DNA of 64,000 nucleotides, from contig NZ_LMUH01000026.1 of assembly GCF_009766105.1 (NCBI RefSeq), positions 1 to 64,000 of the forward strand, written 5' to 3'. Source of the stretch: Granulicella sp. S156. GTDB lineage: Bacteria; Acidobacteriota; Terriglobia; Terriglobales; Acidobacteriaceae. Shown here piece after piece: positions 42,630 through 53,217 of this stretch. The notes beneath the pieces are model-generated. The model had not been told where the DNA came from. It made no database searches and saw only the letters and a program-made list of their open reading frames with translations. Each line of letters starts with the position of its first letter. The first letter of the stretch is position 1. The position numbers and the translations under genes are program-made.

Positions 42630-43601
42630 TCAGACTACCATTACGGGCTTTTCGGTAGCACCAGGGGCGGAAACAATATTTAGGGCTGTTTCGATGGCGA
42701 CGGCAACGCCATCTTCGTCATTTGAGTGCCCAATCGTCCAACCTCGTTCCCCGGCAAGCTCTTTCAGAGCTTCAGGAGCGTTCGACATGAGTACGGACTG
42801 CCCGGCAATCTCGAGCATCGGCAGGTCGTTCCAGTTGTCGCCGATGGCGAGCACCTGCTGCAGGGAAATCCCTCGCAGCTCGGCCAAACGCTCCAGCGCC
42901 GAGGCCTTCGAACAGCCTGCGGGCAGGATATCGAGGATGCAGAGATCGCGGCCCGGGTACTCGGTACGGTGCAGCGCGATCTCGGCGTCGTGGCGGGCGG
43001 TGGCCCCGACGGGCGTGATGAGCGGATGTTCCATGAGCAGCGCCTCGGCCTGGTGCATGCGGTCGACCGGACCGCACAGCATCATCTGGATAGGCGGATC
43101 GCCGTCGAGAGCGTCTTCGAGGGACGGAACGTGCGCGATATACGCCTCGTTGCTCTGCATCCAGCGCTCAATGTTGGAGTACAGCTCCTCGGGGTCTTCG
43201 ACGACGAGCGCCCCGCGGGTATCTTCGCCATCGTCTCCCACGGTGTCGAAGGTGAGTACCAGCGTGCTGCGGAACTCTGCCACATGCTGGCAGAGCCAGC
43301 GAGCCGTCTCCAGCGGCATGTGGCTGCGGTGCAGCAGCTCCGAGCCGATGGTTCGTATGACCGTGCCGTTGGAGCTGACCAGGGCGTTTGTATGCCGCAG
43401 CTTCAAGTCACGCAGCACGCGCATGGCAAAGGAGTGCCGTCGTCCGGTGGCGATAACGACTTCGATGCCTGCCTCTTCGGCGCTGCGCAGCGCGGCGCGA
43501 TTGCGCTCGCTCACATGACCCTCGGAGTCGAGCAGGGTTCCGTCCATGTCGATGGCGATAAGTATTGGCGTCGAGAGAGCGTTTGAGTGGGGCTGGATCA
43601 T
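42630..43601 (-). CDS. HAD-IIB (Cof-type) phosphatase
   Basis: About 323 residues. HAD motif I is AIDMDGTLLD, motif II is VIATGR, and motif IV is GDNWNDLPMLEIAG with the metal acids; the type IIB cap lies between. These enzymes dephosphorylate sugar phosphates or cofactors. ATG 43601 (MIQPHSN) has AAGAGG directly adjacent, not ideally spaced. The frame continues to an ATG at 43658 only 8 bases from the divergent thrC start, which I think less likely. Confidence 0.85.
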   Translation of the reverse strand: MIQPHSNALSTPILIAIDMDGTLLDSEGHVSERNRAALRSAEEAGIEVVIATGRRHSFAMRVLRDLKLRHTNALVSSNGTVIRTIGSELLHRSHMPLETARWLCQHVAEFRSTLVLTFDTVGDDGEDTRGALVVEDPEELYSNIERWMQSNEAYIAHVPSLEDALDGDPPIQMMLCGPVDRMHQAEALLMEHPLITPVGATARHDAEIALHRTEYPGRDLCILDILPAGCSKASALERLAELRGISLQQVLAIGDNWNDLPMLEIAGQSVLMSNAPEALKELAGERGWTIGHSNDEDGVAVAIETALNIVSAPGATEKPVMVV

Positions 43602-43665
43602 CCTCTTATAGATTAGAGCAGTTCGCTTATCGAGTGAGGCGCGGGTATCCGTTAGCATCGTAAGG

Positions 43666-44937
43666 ATGCCTGCTATCGCTTATCTCGAGTGCGCCCGCTG
43701 TCACCACCGGTTGCCTGCCGATATCCCCCAGACCCTTTGCCCGATAGATGCCGGGTCGCTCTATGTTCGCTACGACATGGAAGCGTTGAAGAAGACGGCT
43801 CGCCGCGAACACATAGCGGAGCTGGCCGCCGCCTCGCCGGCGAGCCTGGGCATGTGGCGCTATGCGGATGTTCTGCCGGACGCTACGCCGGTGACACTCG
43901 GCGAAGGCTGGACGCCCATGATTCAGAGCCGCCGCTACCCAGGGCTTTTTCTGAAGGAAGAGGGCGCCAATCCCACCGGGACCTTCAAGGCCCGTGGCCT
44001 TGCCATGGCTGTGACCATGGCGAAGCACTATGGTTTGCGGCATCTCGCTGTGCCTTCTGCGGGCAATGCGGCAGGAGCGCTCGCGGCCTATGCGGCTGCG
44101 GGACAGATTGCCGCGCATATCTTCATGCCCCAGGATGTGCCCTTGGCGAACTATCTCGAAGGCATACTCTACGGCGCGGATGTGACGATGGTCGATGGCT
44201 TAATCTCCGACTGCGCGCGCATGGTCGGCGAAGAGATCAAACGCCAGCGCGAAGGCGGTGTCGCAACAGAGGATGTGTGGTTCGACATCTCGACGCTCAA
44301 GGAGCCCTTCCGCGTCGAAGGCAAGAAGACGATGGGCTATGAACTCGTCGAGCAGCTTGGCTGGGAGTACCCCGATGCAGTGTTCTATCCCACGGGTGGA
44401 GGGGTCGGCCTGATCGGCATGTGGAAGGCGTTTGAGGAGATGGAGCAGCTCGGCTGGGTCGATCTATCGAAAAGCGGGGGTAAAAGGCCACGCATGTATG
44501 CCCTACAGGCCGCAGGCTGCGCTCCGGTAGCCAAGGCCTACGACGAGGGCAAGAGTGCCAGCGAGTTCTTCGCCAACGCTGAGACCTTCGCCGCCGGTCT
44601 GCGTGTGCCCAAGCCCTATGGCGACAGCATCATTCTCGACATCGTGCGCGAGTCGGGGGGAAGCGTTGTGGCCTCGGACGATGCGACGATCCTCGCATCG
44701 ATTCTCGACTGGGCGAGGCATGAAGGCCTGTTTCTCTCGCCCGAAGGCGCGGCAGCGACAGCGGCATACGACACGCTGTTGGACAACGGCGAGATCAAGC
44801 CCGGCGAACGCGTCGTTCTGTTCAACACAGGCGCAGGTCTGAAGTACACCGACGTCGTAGCGGAGGCGATGCACCTGCGCCGCCCAGGATCGCTGCCCAC
44901 ATCACTGCCAGTAGGTGGGATTATTACCCCCGTATAA
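43666..44937 (+). CDS. thrC: Threonine synthase
   Basis: A 423-residue PLP enzyme making threonine from phosphohomoserine. A short N-terminal zinc-ribbon-like part (ECARCHHRLP, with further Cys at TLCPID) precedes the fold. PLP lysine is in NPTGTFKARG; SAGNAAGALAAYAAAG and FYPTGGGVGLIGMWKA are the phosphate-binding loops. The Cys-rich N-terminus is seen in other members that process the same substrate. It lies 6.5 kb from asd/lysC and in the other direction; a terminator follows. Confidence 0.9.
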   Translation: MPAIAYLECARCHHRLPADIPQTLCPIDAGSLYVRYDMEALKKTARREHIAELAAASPASLGMWRYADVLPDATPVTLGEGWTPMIQSRRYPGLFLKEEGANPTGTFKARGLAMAVTMAKHYGLRHLAVPSAGNAAGALAAYAAAGQIAAHIFMPQDVPLANYLEGILYGADVTMVDGLISDCARMVGEEIKRQREGGVATEDVWFDISTLKEPFRVEGKKTMGYELVEQLGWEYPDAVFYPTGGGVGLIGMWKAFEEMEQLGWVDLSKSGGKRPRMYALQAAGCAPVAKAYDEGKSASEFFANAETFAAGLRVPKPYGDSIILDIVRESGGSVVASDDATILASILDWARHEGLFLSPEGAAATAAYDTLLDNGEIKPGERVVLFNTGAGLKYTDVVAEAMHLRRPGSLPTSLPVGGIITPV

Positions 44938-44978
44938 ATCGGTTCGTGGCTTGTTCTCTGACGGTTCAATATCACGTG

Positions 44979-45010
44979 AAAACGGCCCCAAACAGGGGCC
45001 GTTTTGTTTT
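44979..45010 (+). terminator. Rho-independent terminator of thrC
   Basis: Perfect 11-bp stem (AAAACGGCCCC at 44979-44989 with its complement at 44995-45005), five-base loop, then TTTTGTTTT. Because the arms end in A- and T-runs it may also stop the minus-strand gene that ends at 45026. Confidence 0.85.
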
Positions 45011-45025
45011 CATGGGAAGCGTGAA

Positions 45026-45538
45026 TTAGTTGCAGGCCTTGCCGGCATCGGCTTTATATCCGGCAGCCTTGGCATCGGCTTCGGACATATATTTGCCGGC
45101 CTTTGTCTTGCCGTAGTAGCGGTCGGTGGGGCAGTGATAGACCTTGGTCGAGGTATTGACCCATACCTGGCCGGGGCCTCCGCCGGGAGCGGCTGTCGCC
45201 GAGGGCGTAGGGGTGGTCTTGGCAGGCTTAGGAGCCGCTGGAGCAGCTGGTGCGGCAGTCATAGCCGTTGTCGATTTGGGAGCGGGTGCAGGGGCTGGAG
45301 CCGTTGTAGCCGCGGGAGCGGTCTTGGCGGCAGGCGTAGCGGCAGAGGCTGAGTACCACTGCTGCACGCCCTTATGTCCACGGCAGGCGCCGGTCTTCGC
45401 TGCGGCTGTCGAGTAGGTTCCGTCTTTGCACTGACCGGTAGAACCGGCAGGTGCGCCAGCCGGGGCCTGAGCGAAGGACGAGTGACAGCAGAAGAGAGCA
45501 GCGGCGAGGGCGGGAAGAGCAAATCTCAGTTTCAACAT
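45026..45538 (-). CDS. DUF3761 domain secreted protein
   Basis: A 170-residue exported protein: signal peptide 1-23 (MLKLRFALPALAAALF), then the DUF3761 core QCKDGTYSTAAAKTGACRGHKGVQQWY. A long Ala/Pro/Thr-rich linker (about 60-105) follows, and a C-terminal motif WVNTSTKVYHCPTDRYYGKTKAGKYMSEADAKAAGY ends in a Cys. Such proteins are thought to be envelope-associated; function unknown. The ATG at 45538 has GGAG seven bases upstream; an upstream TTG is possible. Confidence 0.7.
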   Translation of the reverse strand: MLKLRFALPALAAALFCCHSSFAQAPAGAPAGSTGQCKDGTYSTAAAKTGACRGHKGVQQWYSASAATPAAKTAPAATTAPAPAPAPKSTTAMTAAPAAPAAPKPAKTTPTPSATAAPGGGPGQVWVNTSTKVYHCPTDRYYGKTKAGKYMSEADAKAAGYKADAGKACN

Positions 45539-45624
45539 GAGGGGTCTCCATAAACAACGAGTTTTGAGGGTGCAGCGGTACCGCAGCATAGTAGCAAAGA
45601 CCTTGCTGCTTATGTGTAAATAGT

Positions 45625-46533
45625 TCAGAGCGGCTCAATCCCGGGTGCCGGTGCGATCGTCGTCAGGGTAACGGCCGCGCCGACGATCATCGCTCCGCCT
45701 ACAAAAGCGGAGGGCCCCAGATGCTCATGCAGTACGAAGACTCCAAGCAGGGATCCCATCAGGGGCTCCATATTGAGCAGGACGCCGGCCTGCGACGCCG
45801 GAACCTGCGTCATGCCCCAGTTCCAGAGCAGCGTCGTCGTGGCTGTGCAGAGGATGCCGCTGGCGGCCAACGCGGCCCAGGCTTTCAGCGAGATGCCATG
45901 TACAGGAGGCAGACCGTACGCCGCAGGGACATAGCAGGCCAGCATGGCAGTCCCCAAAGCGAGACCATAGGCTGTGACCATAATGGGGCTATGCCGCTCT
46001 ACCAGGCTCTTGTTGAGCAGAATCCAGAAGAGTGCGATTGCCAGTGAGGCAACGACGAGCAGATCGCCCGTCAACGAAGGGCCACCGCTGGCAGAGCTGT
46101 GGTGGCCTCCCAGCGCGATCAACGCAGCGCCTGCGGTTGAGACGACGAGCGCTATCCATCCCAGCTTGTGCAGGCGTTCGTGGGTAAAGAGTGTGGCGCC
46201 GACCGCAAGGATCACTGGCATGGTCCCGACCATCAGAGAGGCATGCGAAACGGTGGTTAGCGAGAGTCCGCGAAACTGCACCAGGAACTGCACCGGCACC
46301 CCGAGAAACGTGCAGAACAGCAGCGTGCGCCACTCGGAGGCATTGAGGCCGGGGCGATGCGTAAGCAGCAACGGCAGCATGCCGAGTGTGGCAAACAGGA
46401 AGCGATAGAGCACCATCGAGCCCACGTTCATCTCGGCAAGAGCGATCTTGCCGAAAAAGAACCCGCAGCCCCACAGTGTGCCCGCAAGGGCACAGGCTAC
46501 GAAACCAAGAGTGCGGTTGGGAACGGAGGACAC
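45625..46533 (-). CDS. EamA/DMT family transporter
   Basis: A 302-residue ten-helix protein with two EamA repeats: LAGTLWGCGFFFGKIALAEM at the start of the first, and VASLAIALFWILLNKSLVERH at the start of the second, then LLNMEPLMGSLLGVFVLHEHL near the end, a signature of drug/metabolite exporters. Substrate unknown. Starts just after a hairpin that follows the M13 peptidase gene. Confidence 0.85.
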   Translation of the reverse strand: MSSVPNRTLGFVACALAGTLWGCGFFFGKIALAEMNVGSMVLYRFLFATLGMLPLLLTHRPGLNASEWRTLLFCTFLGVPVQFLVQFRGLSLTTVSHASLMVGTMPVILAVGATLFTHERLHKLGWIALVVSTAGAALIALGGHHSSASGGPSLTGDLLVVASLAIALFWILLNKSLVERHSPIMVTAYGLALGTAMLACYVPAAYGLPPVHGISLKAWAALAASGILCTATTTLLWNWGMTQVPASQAGVLLNMEPLMGSLLGVFVLHEHLGPSAFVGGAMIVGAAVTLTTIAPAPGIEPL

Positions 46534-46550
46534 AATCTACTTTCGCATAG

Positions 46551-46611
46551 AGCAGGAAACAGCAAACAGGAAACAGCGAGAATTCGACTGTTTCCTGTTT
46601 CCTGCTTTTTA
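46551..46611 (-). terminator. Hairpin after the M13 peptidase gene
   Basis: AAACAGGAAACAG (46564-46576) pairs perfectly with 46588-46600, and a further nine bases pair outside it. It begins next to the M13 stop codon. The T-run after the stem is stronger on the plus side, so it may act as a 3' stabiliser or a bidirectional terminator. Confidence 0.5.
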
Positions 46612-48723
46612 CCAGACCCGGCAGGCATCCGCTGGAACCATCGCCGAGCCCTTCTTGCAGCCGAACGCAGGACCAAATCCGGGCTGGTTGACGATGGCTC
46701 CGTTGGCGCGGAAGTGGTCTGGCGAGTGCTCATTCGTGAGCACCTGCTGGCGAACCTGCTCCGGCCGGGGGTTCTCGCACCAGTTCTGCGCGAAGGCGAT
46801 ATAGAAGCGCTGTGGCCCGTTATAGCCGTCGATCTTCTTATCGATGTCGAAGCCGTCCTTCTTCGCGCGGGCCAGATACGCCATGTAAGCCAGCACCAGG
46901 CCGCCATTATCGGCGGTGTTTTCACCCAGGGTGAGCTTGCCGTTGACCTTCACATCGTCGACTGCGGTGAAGCTGCCGTACTCGTTTACCAGGCAGCCTG
47001 TGCGGGACTCGAACTTCTTGGTGTCATCGGCTGTCCACCAGTCGGTCATGTTGCCCTTGGCGTCGAACTTTCTGCCCTGGTCGTCGAACCCGTGGGTGAG
47101 CTCGTGACCGATGACCGCGCCAATATGCCCGTAGTTCACGGCGACATCAGCCTTGGGGTCATAGAACGCCGGCTGCAAAATACCGGCAGGGAAGTTGATG
47201 TTGTTCATGCTCGGGTCGTAGTAGGCGTTGACGGTCGGCGGGGTCATGCCCCACTCCAGTTTGTCGACGGGTTGGCCGATCTTATTCAGCTCGCGATCGT
47301 TCTCGAACGCGGTGGCACGCTGCGCATTGCCGAAGGCGTCGTCGGGTGCGACGGTGAGCTTCGAGTAGTCGCGCCAGTGCTCGGGATAGCCGATCTTGTC
47401 GGCGACGGCATGCAGCTTCTCTTTGGCCCGGACCTTCGTCTCGGGGCTCATCCACTCCAGGGTGTCGAGGTCGTGCTCCATCGCGCTCTCGATGTCATGC
47501 ACCATCTCGAGCGTCTTGGCTTTGCTGTCTCCGGCGAAGTACTGCGAGACATAGACCTGGCCAAGGGCTTCCCCAAGGGAGTTGTCGACGCCGCTGGAGC
47601 AGCGCTTCCAGCGCGGGCGTTGTTCTGGCTGGCCCTCCAGTTTGCGGCCATAGAAGTCGAAGTTCTCTTCGTCGAAGCGCTTGGGCAGGTTCGAGGAGAC
47701 GGAGTCCAGGAGGTGGAAGCGCATGTAAGCGCGCAGCGTCTGCATGTCCGTATTACGGACGGCATCGGCCATCTTGGGGAAGAAATCCGGATTGCCGTTC
47801 ACCAGGGAGTCGATGTGTGGCGAGTGGATGGCCGTGAAGAACGGTCCGAACGGAACGTTGTCGACACTGGACTCGAAGGCGGCGACTGTCTGCGGATGGT
47901 AGATGGCCTCAGGATCGCGGCGTTCGGTGTTGGTCATTGAGGCCTCCGCGAGGATGGTCTCGAAGGCCAGGATGTTTTTCGCGTCGAGTGCCGCCTGCTG
48001 CGGGGTCTCTCCGGCGAAGGTGAGCACCTTGGTGATGTGTTCGACGTACTGGTCGCGGAGCGTCTTGTCTTTGTCGCCGGTGCGCGTGTAGTAGTCGCGT
48101 TCCGGTAGGCCGAGGCCGCCCTGATCGATGAACGCTACCTGTTTGCTGGAGTCCTTGAAGTCCTGGATCTCTCCGAAGCCGAAGAAGACATTGACGCCAT
48201 AGCGTTGCAACTCGCCTGCGAAGTACGTCAGACCCTGCTTGCTAACCTTATCGATCGCGTCCAGCAAAGGTTGAATCGGAGCCAGTCCCTTTTGCTCGAT
48301 CAGGTCAGTGTTCATGCAGGCGGCGTAGTAGTCGCCGATCTTCTGCTCGTTGGGGGTGCGCGAGGGGTCGGCAGCGGTGTACTTCTTCAGGATGCCGTTC
48401 AACTCCTGTGTATTGACGTTGTAGAGCAGGTAGAACTGGTCGACACCGGACTGATCGGGGGGGATGGGATGGTTGGCCGCGAAGTTGCCGCAGGCGAACT
48501 TGTAGAAGTCGTTGCAGGGATCGGCCTTCGGGTCGATGGAAGAGGTATCGAAAGCTGGGGATGGAACGTAATGGGTCTGGGGAGGTGCATCCGTCTTGGC
48601 GGTTTGCGGGGCAGCCTGCTGCGCAGCGGCTGACAAGGGACAGAGAGCAAGAGCGAAGGCGGCGGAGAGCGCGGTAATCGCCAGAGGGCGAGTTGCCGTC
48701 CTATGCAAATGAGCGTGGTTCAT
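46609..48723 (-). CDS. M13 family metallopeptidase (neprilysin-like), secreted
   Basis: A 704-residue exported zinc endopeptidase. Signal peptide (LAITALSAAFALALCPLSA), then DFYKFACGNFAANHPIPPDQ, the family N-terminal motif. Zinc site HELTHGFDDQGRKFD (HExxH), and ENTADNGGLVLAYMAY with the third ligand Glu. Ends CRVW, the conserved C-terminus of M13. It degrades peptides in the periplasm or outside. ATG 48723 has GGAG eight bases upstream; the longer frame to 48873 has no signal sequence at its start. Confidence 0.93.
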   Translation of the reverse strand: MNHAHLHRTATRPLAITALSAAFALALCPLSAAAQQAAPQTAKTDAPPQTHYVPSPAFDTSSIDPKADPCNDFYKFACGNFAANHPIPPDQSGVDQFYLLYNVNTQELNGILKKYTAADPSRTPNEQKIGDYYAACMNTDLIEQKGLAPIQPLLDAIDKVSKQGLTYFAGELQRYGVNVFFGFGEIQDFKDSSKQVAFIDQGGLGLPERDYYTRTGDKDKTLRDQYVEHITKVLTFAGETPQQAALDAKNILAFETILAEASMTNTERRDPEAIYHPQTVAAFESSVDNVPFGPFFTAIHSPHIDSLVNGNPDFFPKMADAVRNTDMQTLRAYMRFHLLDSVSSNLPKRFDEENFDFYGRKLEGQPEQRPRWKRCSSGVDNSLGEALGQVYVSQYFAGDSKAKTLEMVHDIESAMEHDLDTLEWMSPETKVRAKEKLHAVADKIGYPEHWRDYSKLTVAPDDAFGNAQRATAFENDRELNKIGQPVDKLEWGMTPPTVNAYYDPSMNNINFPAGILQPAFYDPKADVAVNYGHIGAVIGHELTHGFDDQGRKFDAKGNMTDWWTADDTKKFESRTGCLVNEYGSFTAVDDVKVNGKLTLGENTADNGGLVLAYMAYLARAKKDGFDIDKKIDGYNGPQRFYIAFAQNWCENPRPEQVRQQVLTNEHSPDHFRANGAIVNQPGFGPAFGCKKGSAMVPADACRVW

Positions 48724-48854
48724 GGGTGAGGCTCCATAAGGAATTTTGCGCTCTCCTCCCGCCAAACTTCGGGAGTGAGCAGACAACGGGCTTCGGCTTG
48801 AAATTGACACCTCGCGGGCCGTCTGTGCAAGAGTACATGTACGCGGGGTCGTCG

Positions 48855-50366
48855 ATGCCGGTTCCACTGCCAAAGAGACAAAGTTCAGACAGAGCGTGGC
48901 TCAGGCTCCTTTGCATCCTGCCGTTGGCCGGAGCGCTAGGGGCGCCGCTGACAGCGTTCGCTGGTGCCCGGCAGGCCCCTCCCGAAGTGCATTTGCCCCT
49001 GGAAGACCTGGGGTTCCCTGGGATCTCTTCAACGTTTCTCAGCGTGGGAGCCTCCCTGCTGACGGTGCATTTTGTCGACAGCGAACATCTGCTGGTGACC
49101 TTCAGCCTGCGCGGGCTGGTGCCACGGCTGGAAGGCGATCCTCCGGATCACGATGACCGTATGGTCGCTGGCTTGTTGGTGGAACTGCCCTCCGGCAAGG
49201 TTCTCGCGCGGACGGAGTGGCACCTCCATGACCATGGCCGCTATCTCTGGAACCTGGGTGGTGGACGTTTTCTGCTGCGTGAGGGGAACGTGCTCTGGAC
49301 TCTTGCCCCAGTGGCAAATTTACAGTCAGGGCAGCCTTTTGCGCGTACCTCGTTTCTGCATCGTCACGGCTCTCTGGAGGCGTTGATCGTCTCGCCAGAT
49401 AGCAAACTCATTACGGTCGAGACGCGGTCCCTGAGCTCCTCCAATCTCGGTGACAGCCCCCTCGGCTCTCCAGTCACCCTTGATTTCTATCGCATCAGCG
49501 GTGCAGGTACGGAAAGCTCTCCGATTGTGGGCACGCCTGCGGGATCGGTGCGCGCTGCGTCGGAGATTAATCTGCCCATAAACGCCGACGGATATCTCCG
49601 CTCAGTGGATACGCTGAACAATGGCAAATGGTCCGTTGCCTTTGAGCCCGTCAACGGTAAGACGATCAAGCTCGCGCCTATCGACAGCAGTTGTCCCCCT
49701 GGACTCAACCTGGTGAGTCCCACACAGTTTCTGGCCATGAGCTGCCGAGGCGGCACGGGGCGGGTTACGATGATGGCCTTTGACTTCAACCTGCATGAGA
49801 TGTGGGAGGAACCCTTGGGTTTTGTCGGGCAGCCGGCCTTCTCTCTGGCGCCGGTGGTGGGGCGTTTCGCGGTGAGCCGTGTGAACTCGTCGTCCTCGAC
49901 GGATATTCTGCCGTCCGAGGAGGACACTCCGATGTCGCAGGAGGTTCGTGTCTATCAGACCCAGACCGGTGACCTGCTTCTGAAGCTCAGCTGCTCTCCC
50001 GTCATTCGCACCTCGGAGAACTTCGATCTTTCGGCGGACGGGATGCGGGTGGTCGTGGTTCGGAATGGGGCGATCGAGGTCTATCGCCTGCCGGAGCTGA
50101 CCGCTGCCGACCGCGCAGACCTGGCAGAGCTGCAAAAGGCTGCACCGCCGCCGGGCTCAGGGAGTATCAACCTCGGTGCGATTGCGGAAGCCGAATCGAA
50201 AGAGGTTGACGAAAGAGCAGCGAGCGTCAGGGCCGAACTGACTGTCTCTACGGCAGCGACTGCGCGGGGATCCGAAGCTGTGGGCGACACCCCTACCCCC
50301 CGCAAGCCGCCGACGCTGCTCAATCCAGGCGAGAAGGCGGAGTTTCAGGACAAGTCGCCAAGGTAA
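48855..50366 (+). CDS. Secreted beta-rich protein, unknown
   Basis: About 503 residues. Signal peptide WLRLLCILPLAGALGAPLTAFA, then repeating strands with the pattern HLLVTFSLRG, VLARTEWHLHDHGRYLW and GRFLLREGNVLW, suggesting a propeller such as WD40/quinoprotein. The C-terminal 60 residues are low complexity. I do not recognise the family. ATG 48855 gives a normal signal peptide; ATG 48837 is an equal alternative. It is divergent from the M13 peptidase and shares its upstream region. Confidence 0.65.
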   Translation: MPVPLPKRQSSDRAWLRLLCILPLAGALGAPLTAFAGARQAPPEVHLPLEDLGFPGISSTFLSVGASLLTVHFVDSEHLLVTFSLRGLVPRLEGDPPDHDDRMVAGLLVELPSGKVLARTEWHLHDHGRYLWNLGGGRFLLREGNVLWTLAPVANLQSGQPFARTSFLHRHGSLEALIVSPDSKLITVETRSLSSSNLGDSPLGSPVTLDFYRISGAGTESSPIVGTPAGSVRAASEINLPINADGYLRSVDTLNNGKWSVAFEPVNGKTIKLAPIDSSCPPGLNLVSPTQFLAMSCRGGTGRVTMMAFDFNLHEMWEEPLGFVGQPAFSLAPVVGRFAVSRVNSSSSTDILPSEEDTPMSQEVRVYQTQTGDLLLKLSCSPVIRTSENFDLSADGMRVVVVRNGAIEVYRLPELTAADRADLAELQKAAPPPGSGSINLGAIAEAESKEVDERAASVRAELTVSTAATARGSEAVGDTPTPRKPPTLLNPGEKAEFQDKSPR

Positions 50367-50390
50367 GCCCCAAAATCCTATGACCAACGA

Positions 50391-50419
50391 AAACAGGCCA
50401 GCACGATGCTGGCCTGTTT
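50391..50419. terminator. Bidirectional terminator between convergent genes
   Basis: Stem of 13 bp (AAACAGGCCAGCA with its complement at 50407-50419), loop CGA, T-rich on both outer sides. It serves rpsT on the minus strand and the 48855 gene on the plus strand. Confidence 0.85.
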
Positions 50420-50436
50420 CTTGAGCTTTGAGAAAA

Positions 50437-50712
50437 CTAAGCGGCTTTGACGACGAGAGCCTTGACGCGGGCGTTCAGACGGCCCTTGTAGCGGCTGGCG
50501 GTGTTCTTGTGCAGAACACCCTTTTGGACGCTCTTGTCGAGGATCGATGCGGTCGAGCGGTAGGCTTCGGTGGCCGACTTGTGGTCGCCGCCGGCGATGG
50601 CCTCGCGCATGGCGCGCAGGGTGCCGCGGAGCTTGGACTTGTTGGCGCGGTTGACGGCCGTCTTGGTGATGGTCTGACGTGCGCGCTTCAGGGACGAGAC
50701 ATGATTTGCCAT
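50437..50712 (-). CDS. rpsT: 30S ribosomal protein S20
   Basis: A 91-residue, very basic, helical protein: [30 protein letters not shown], and [14 protein letters not shown]-type motif ([20 protein letters not shown]) near the C-terminus. Binds 16S rRNA in the small subunit. Standalone gene with its own upstream region and terminator. Confidence 0.95.
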   Translation of the reverse strand: MANHVSSLKRARQTITKTAVNRANKSKLRGTLRAMREAIAGGDHKSATEAYRSTASILDKSVQKGVLHKNTASRYKGRLNARVKALVVKAA

Positions 50713-51345
50713 ACGAAAACTCTTTTCTTAACCGCAATTTGGCGGGAAATGGGATGCAGGCCGGAGGCTGTTGGGCACTCAGCCTTGAGCCGCTTTCGCC
50801 AGCTCTGCCGCGTCCCTCTGCAACTACCGATTTTATGGGTTTTTCAGGGTGGGGTCAATGAAATCGTGTGGATTTGTGACAGATAGGCCCTTTGGGCTGG
50901 ATATCCGTGACTGTTGGAAAGCGCAGTAAATGACTGCGAACTGGCGCGGCACTCCTGATCAACAATATTTATCTGTGCGAATATCGGTCGATCAGGGCGA
51001 ATATGTTCAAGAGCCATGATCGACCAGGATGAGCGCAAAGAACCTCGCGGCGACTTTTGCATCGAATAGGTGTATGGACTTTGGTCTTGAGTTCCCGATG
51101 TTTCGGAAGGACCCCAGCTTGGTTCGCGGGAATCCACAGGCTGCCTTGACGCAGGGAAGTCAGCGGGGTTACGCTTTCGCCAATATCGTTACTCTATTGG
51201 CAACCTCAGCCAATCCGGTGGTAGCACAGCTCGCAGGAGATCCAGCCCGCGAGAGTTTCGTCAGGCTGGCTGTTCGGTTGCCAGTCCGTAATCTCCCCGT
51301 AAAAAATAACTTTAAGGTACTTCCTGACGGAGGTCAGATCCTCGC
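50713..51345. other. Intergenic region upstream of rpsT and phoH
   Basis: About 630 bases between two divergent genes, so promoters of both should lie here. A 97-codon minus frame and a 107-codon plus frame have no protein-like pattern. No RNA gene is seen. Confidence 0.5.
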
Positions 51346-52377
<1,032 letters not shown>

Positions 52378-52423
52378 AAGAGGGCGTAAGGTCAAGGTGC
52401 GAGGCTCATAACGAATCGAGGGT

Positions 52424-52473
52424 TGAAAGCCCGGTATATCTCGCCAGTGCAGACGAGATATACCGGGCTTTCA
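52424..52473. repeat. Perfect 20-bp palindrome between phoH and ybeY
   Basis: TGAAAGCCCGGTATATCTCG at 52424-52443 is exactly complementary to 52454-52473 with a ten-base loop. Nearby bases 52500-52560 hold a further weaker GGGGC-rich palindrome. A dispersed REP-type repeat or processing hairpin in the phoH-ybeY transcript. Confidence 0.7.
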
Positions 52474-52677
52474 GCCCTTGATACCTTGTTAGGCCCTTAC
52501 CTGGGGCTTGCACCCCAGGCTGGGATATACCGCCCCTTTGGGGCTGGGTTCCGTGCCACCCTGCGGGTTTTGTGCAATTCCTGAAGGTGCGTAAGTCCTG
52601 ATTTCATTCTGAGCGCTGAATTCTGAGCCCTAGTCCCTAATCTCTAATCCCTCGTTTGCGGTAGCATCAGACCACGC

Positions 52678-53217
52678 ATGATCACTTTGGAACCTCCGCG
52701 AAGACTGGACGCGAGTGCTGATCCCTGGAAGGCGTTTGGGCTTTCGCAGGCTGGCCTTGGCCGATTTCTACGCACAGCGCAGGCTGCCGTCGGGCTGCGT
52801 GGAGAGGTTGACGTGTTGCTGGCGGGTGACCGCATGCTGCGCCGGCTCAACCGCGAGTTCCGCGGCAAGGATAAAGCGACCGACGTACTGAGCTTTCCCA
52901 CGTCGTCGGAGCTGGCAGGAGAGCATGCGGGGGATCTCGCCATCTCATTGGATACCGCTCTAAAGCAGGCCGAGGAGCATGGACACACCCTGCGCGATGA
53001 GGTGCGTGTGCTCCTGTTGCATGGGTTGCTGCATCTGTATGGAATGGACCATGAAGTTGACGGCGGAGAGATGGCTGCGCGTGAGGCTGTGTTGCGCACG
53101 CAGCTGCGTCTGCGTAGCGGGCTGATCGCACGGGTTGAGGCACCGTTGCGCAAAGGGAAGTCCGCGGCAGCGGCACGAGGCCGGAAGGCAAAAAAGAAGA
53201 CAAAGGGGTTGGCATGA
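52678..53217 (+). CDS. ybeY: Endoribonuclease YbeY (rRNA maturation)
   Basis: A 179-residue single-strand endonuclease for 16S rRNA 3' end maturation and ribosome quality control. The zinc motif is HGLLHLYGMDH with three His ligands; RRLNREFRGKDKATDVLSFP is the family's middle segment. A basic tail (residues 155-179, KGKSAAAARGRKAKKKTKG) is unusual and could bind RNA. It overlaps the next gene (ATGA). Confidence 0.93.
   Translation: MITLEPPRRLDASADPWKAFGLSQAGLGRFLRTAQAAVGLRGEVDVLLAGDRMLRRLNREFRGKDKATDVLSFPTSSELAGEHAGDLAISLDTALKQAEEHGHTLRDEVRVLLLHGLLHLYGMDHEVDGGEMAAREAVLRTQLRLRSGLIARVEAPLRKGKSAAAARGRKAKKKTKGLA

Noticed and set aside
46357-47940. 527-codon plus frame opposite the EamA and M13 genes
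   Set aside because: Crosses the end of one gene and most of the next; shadow.
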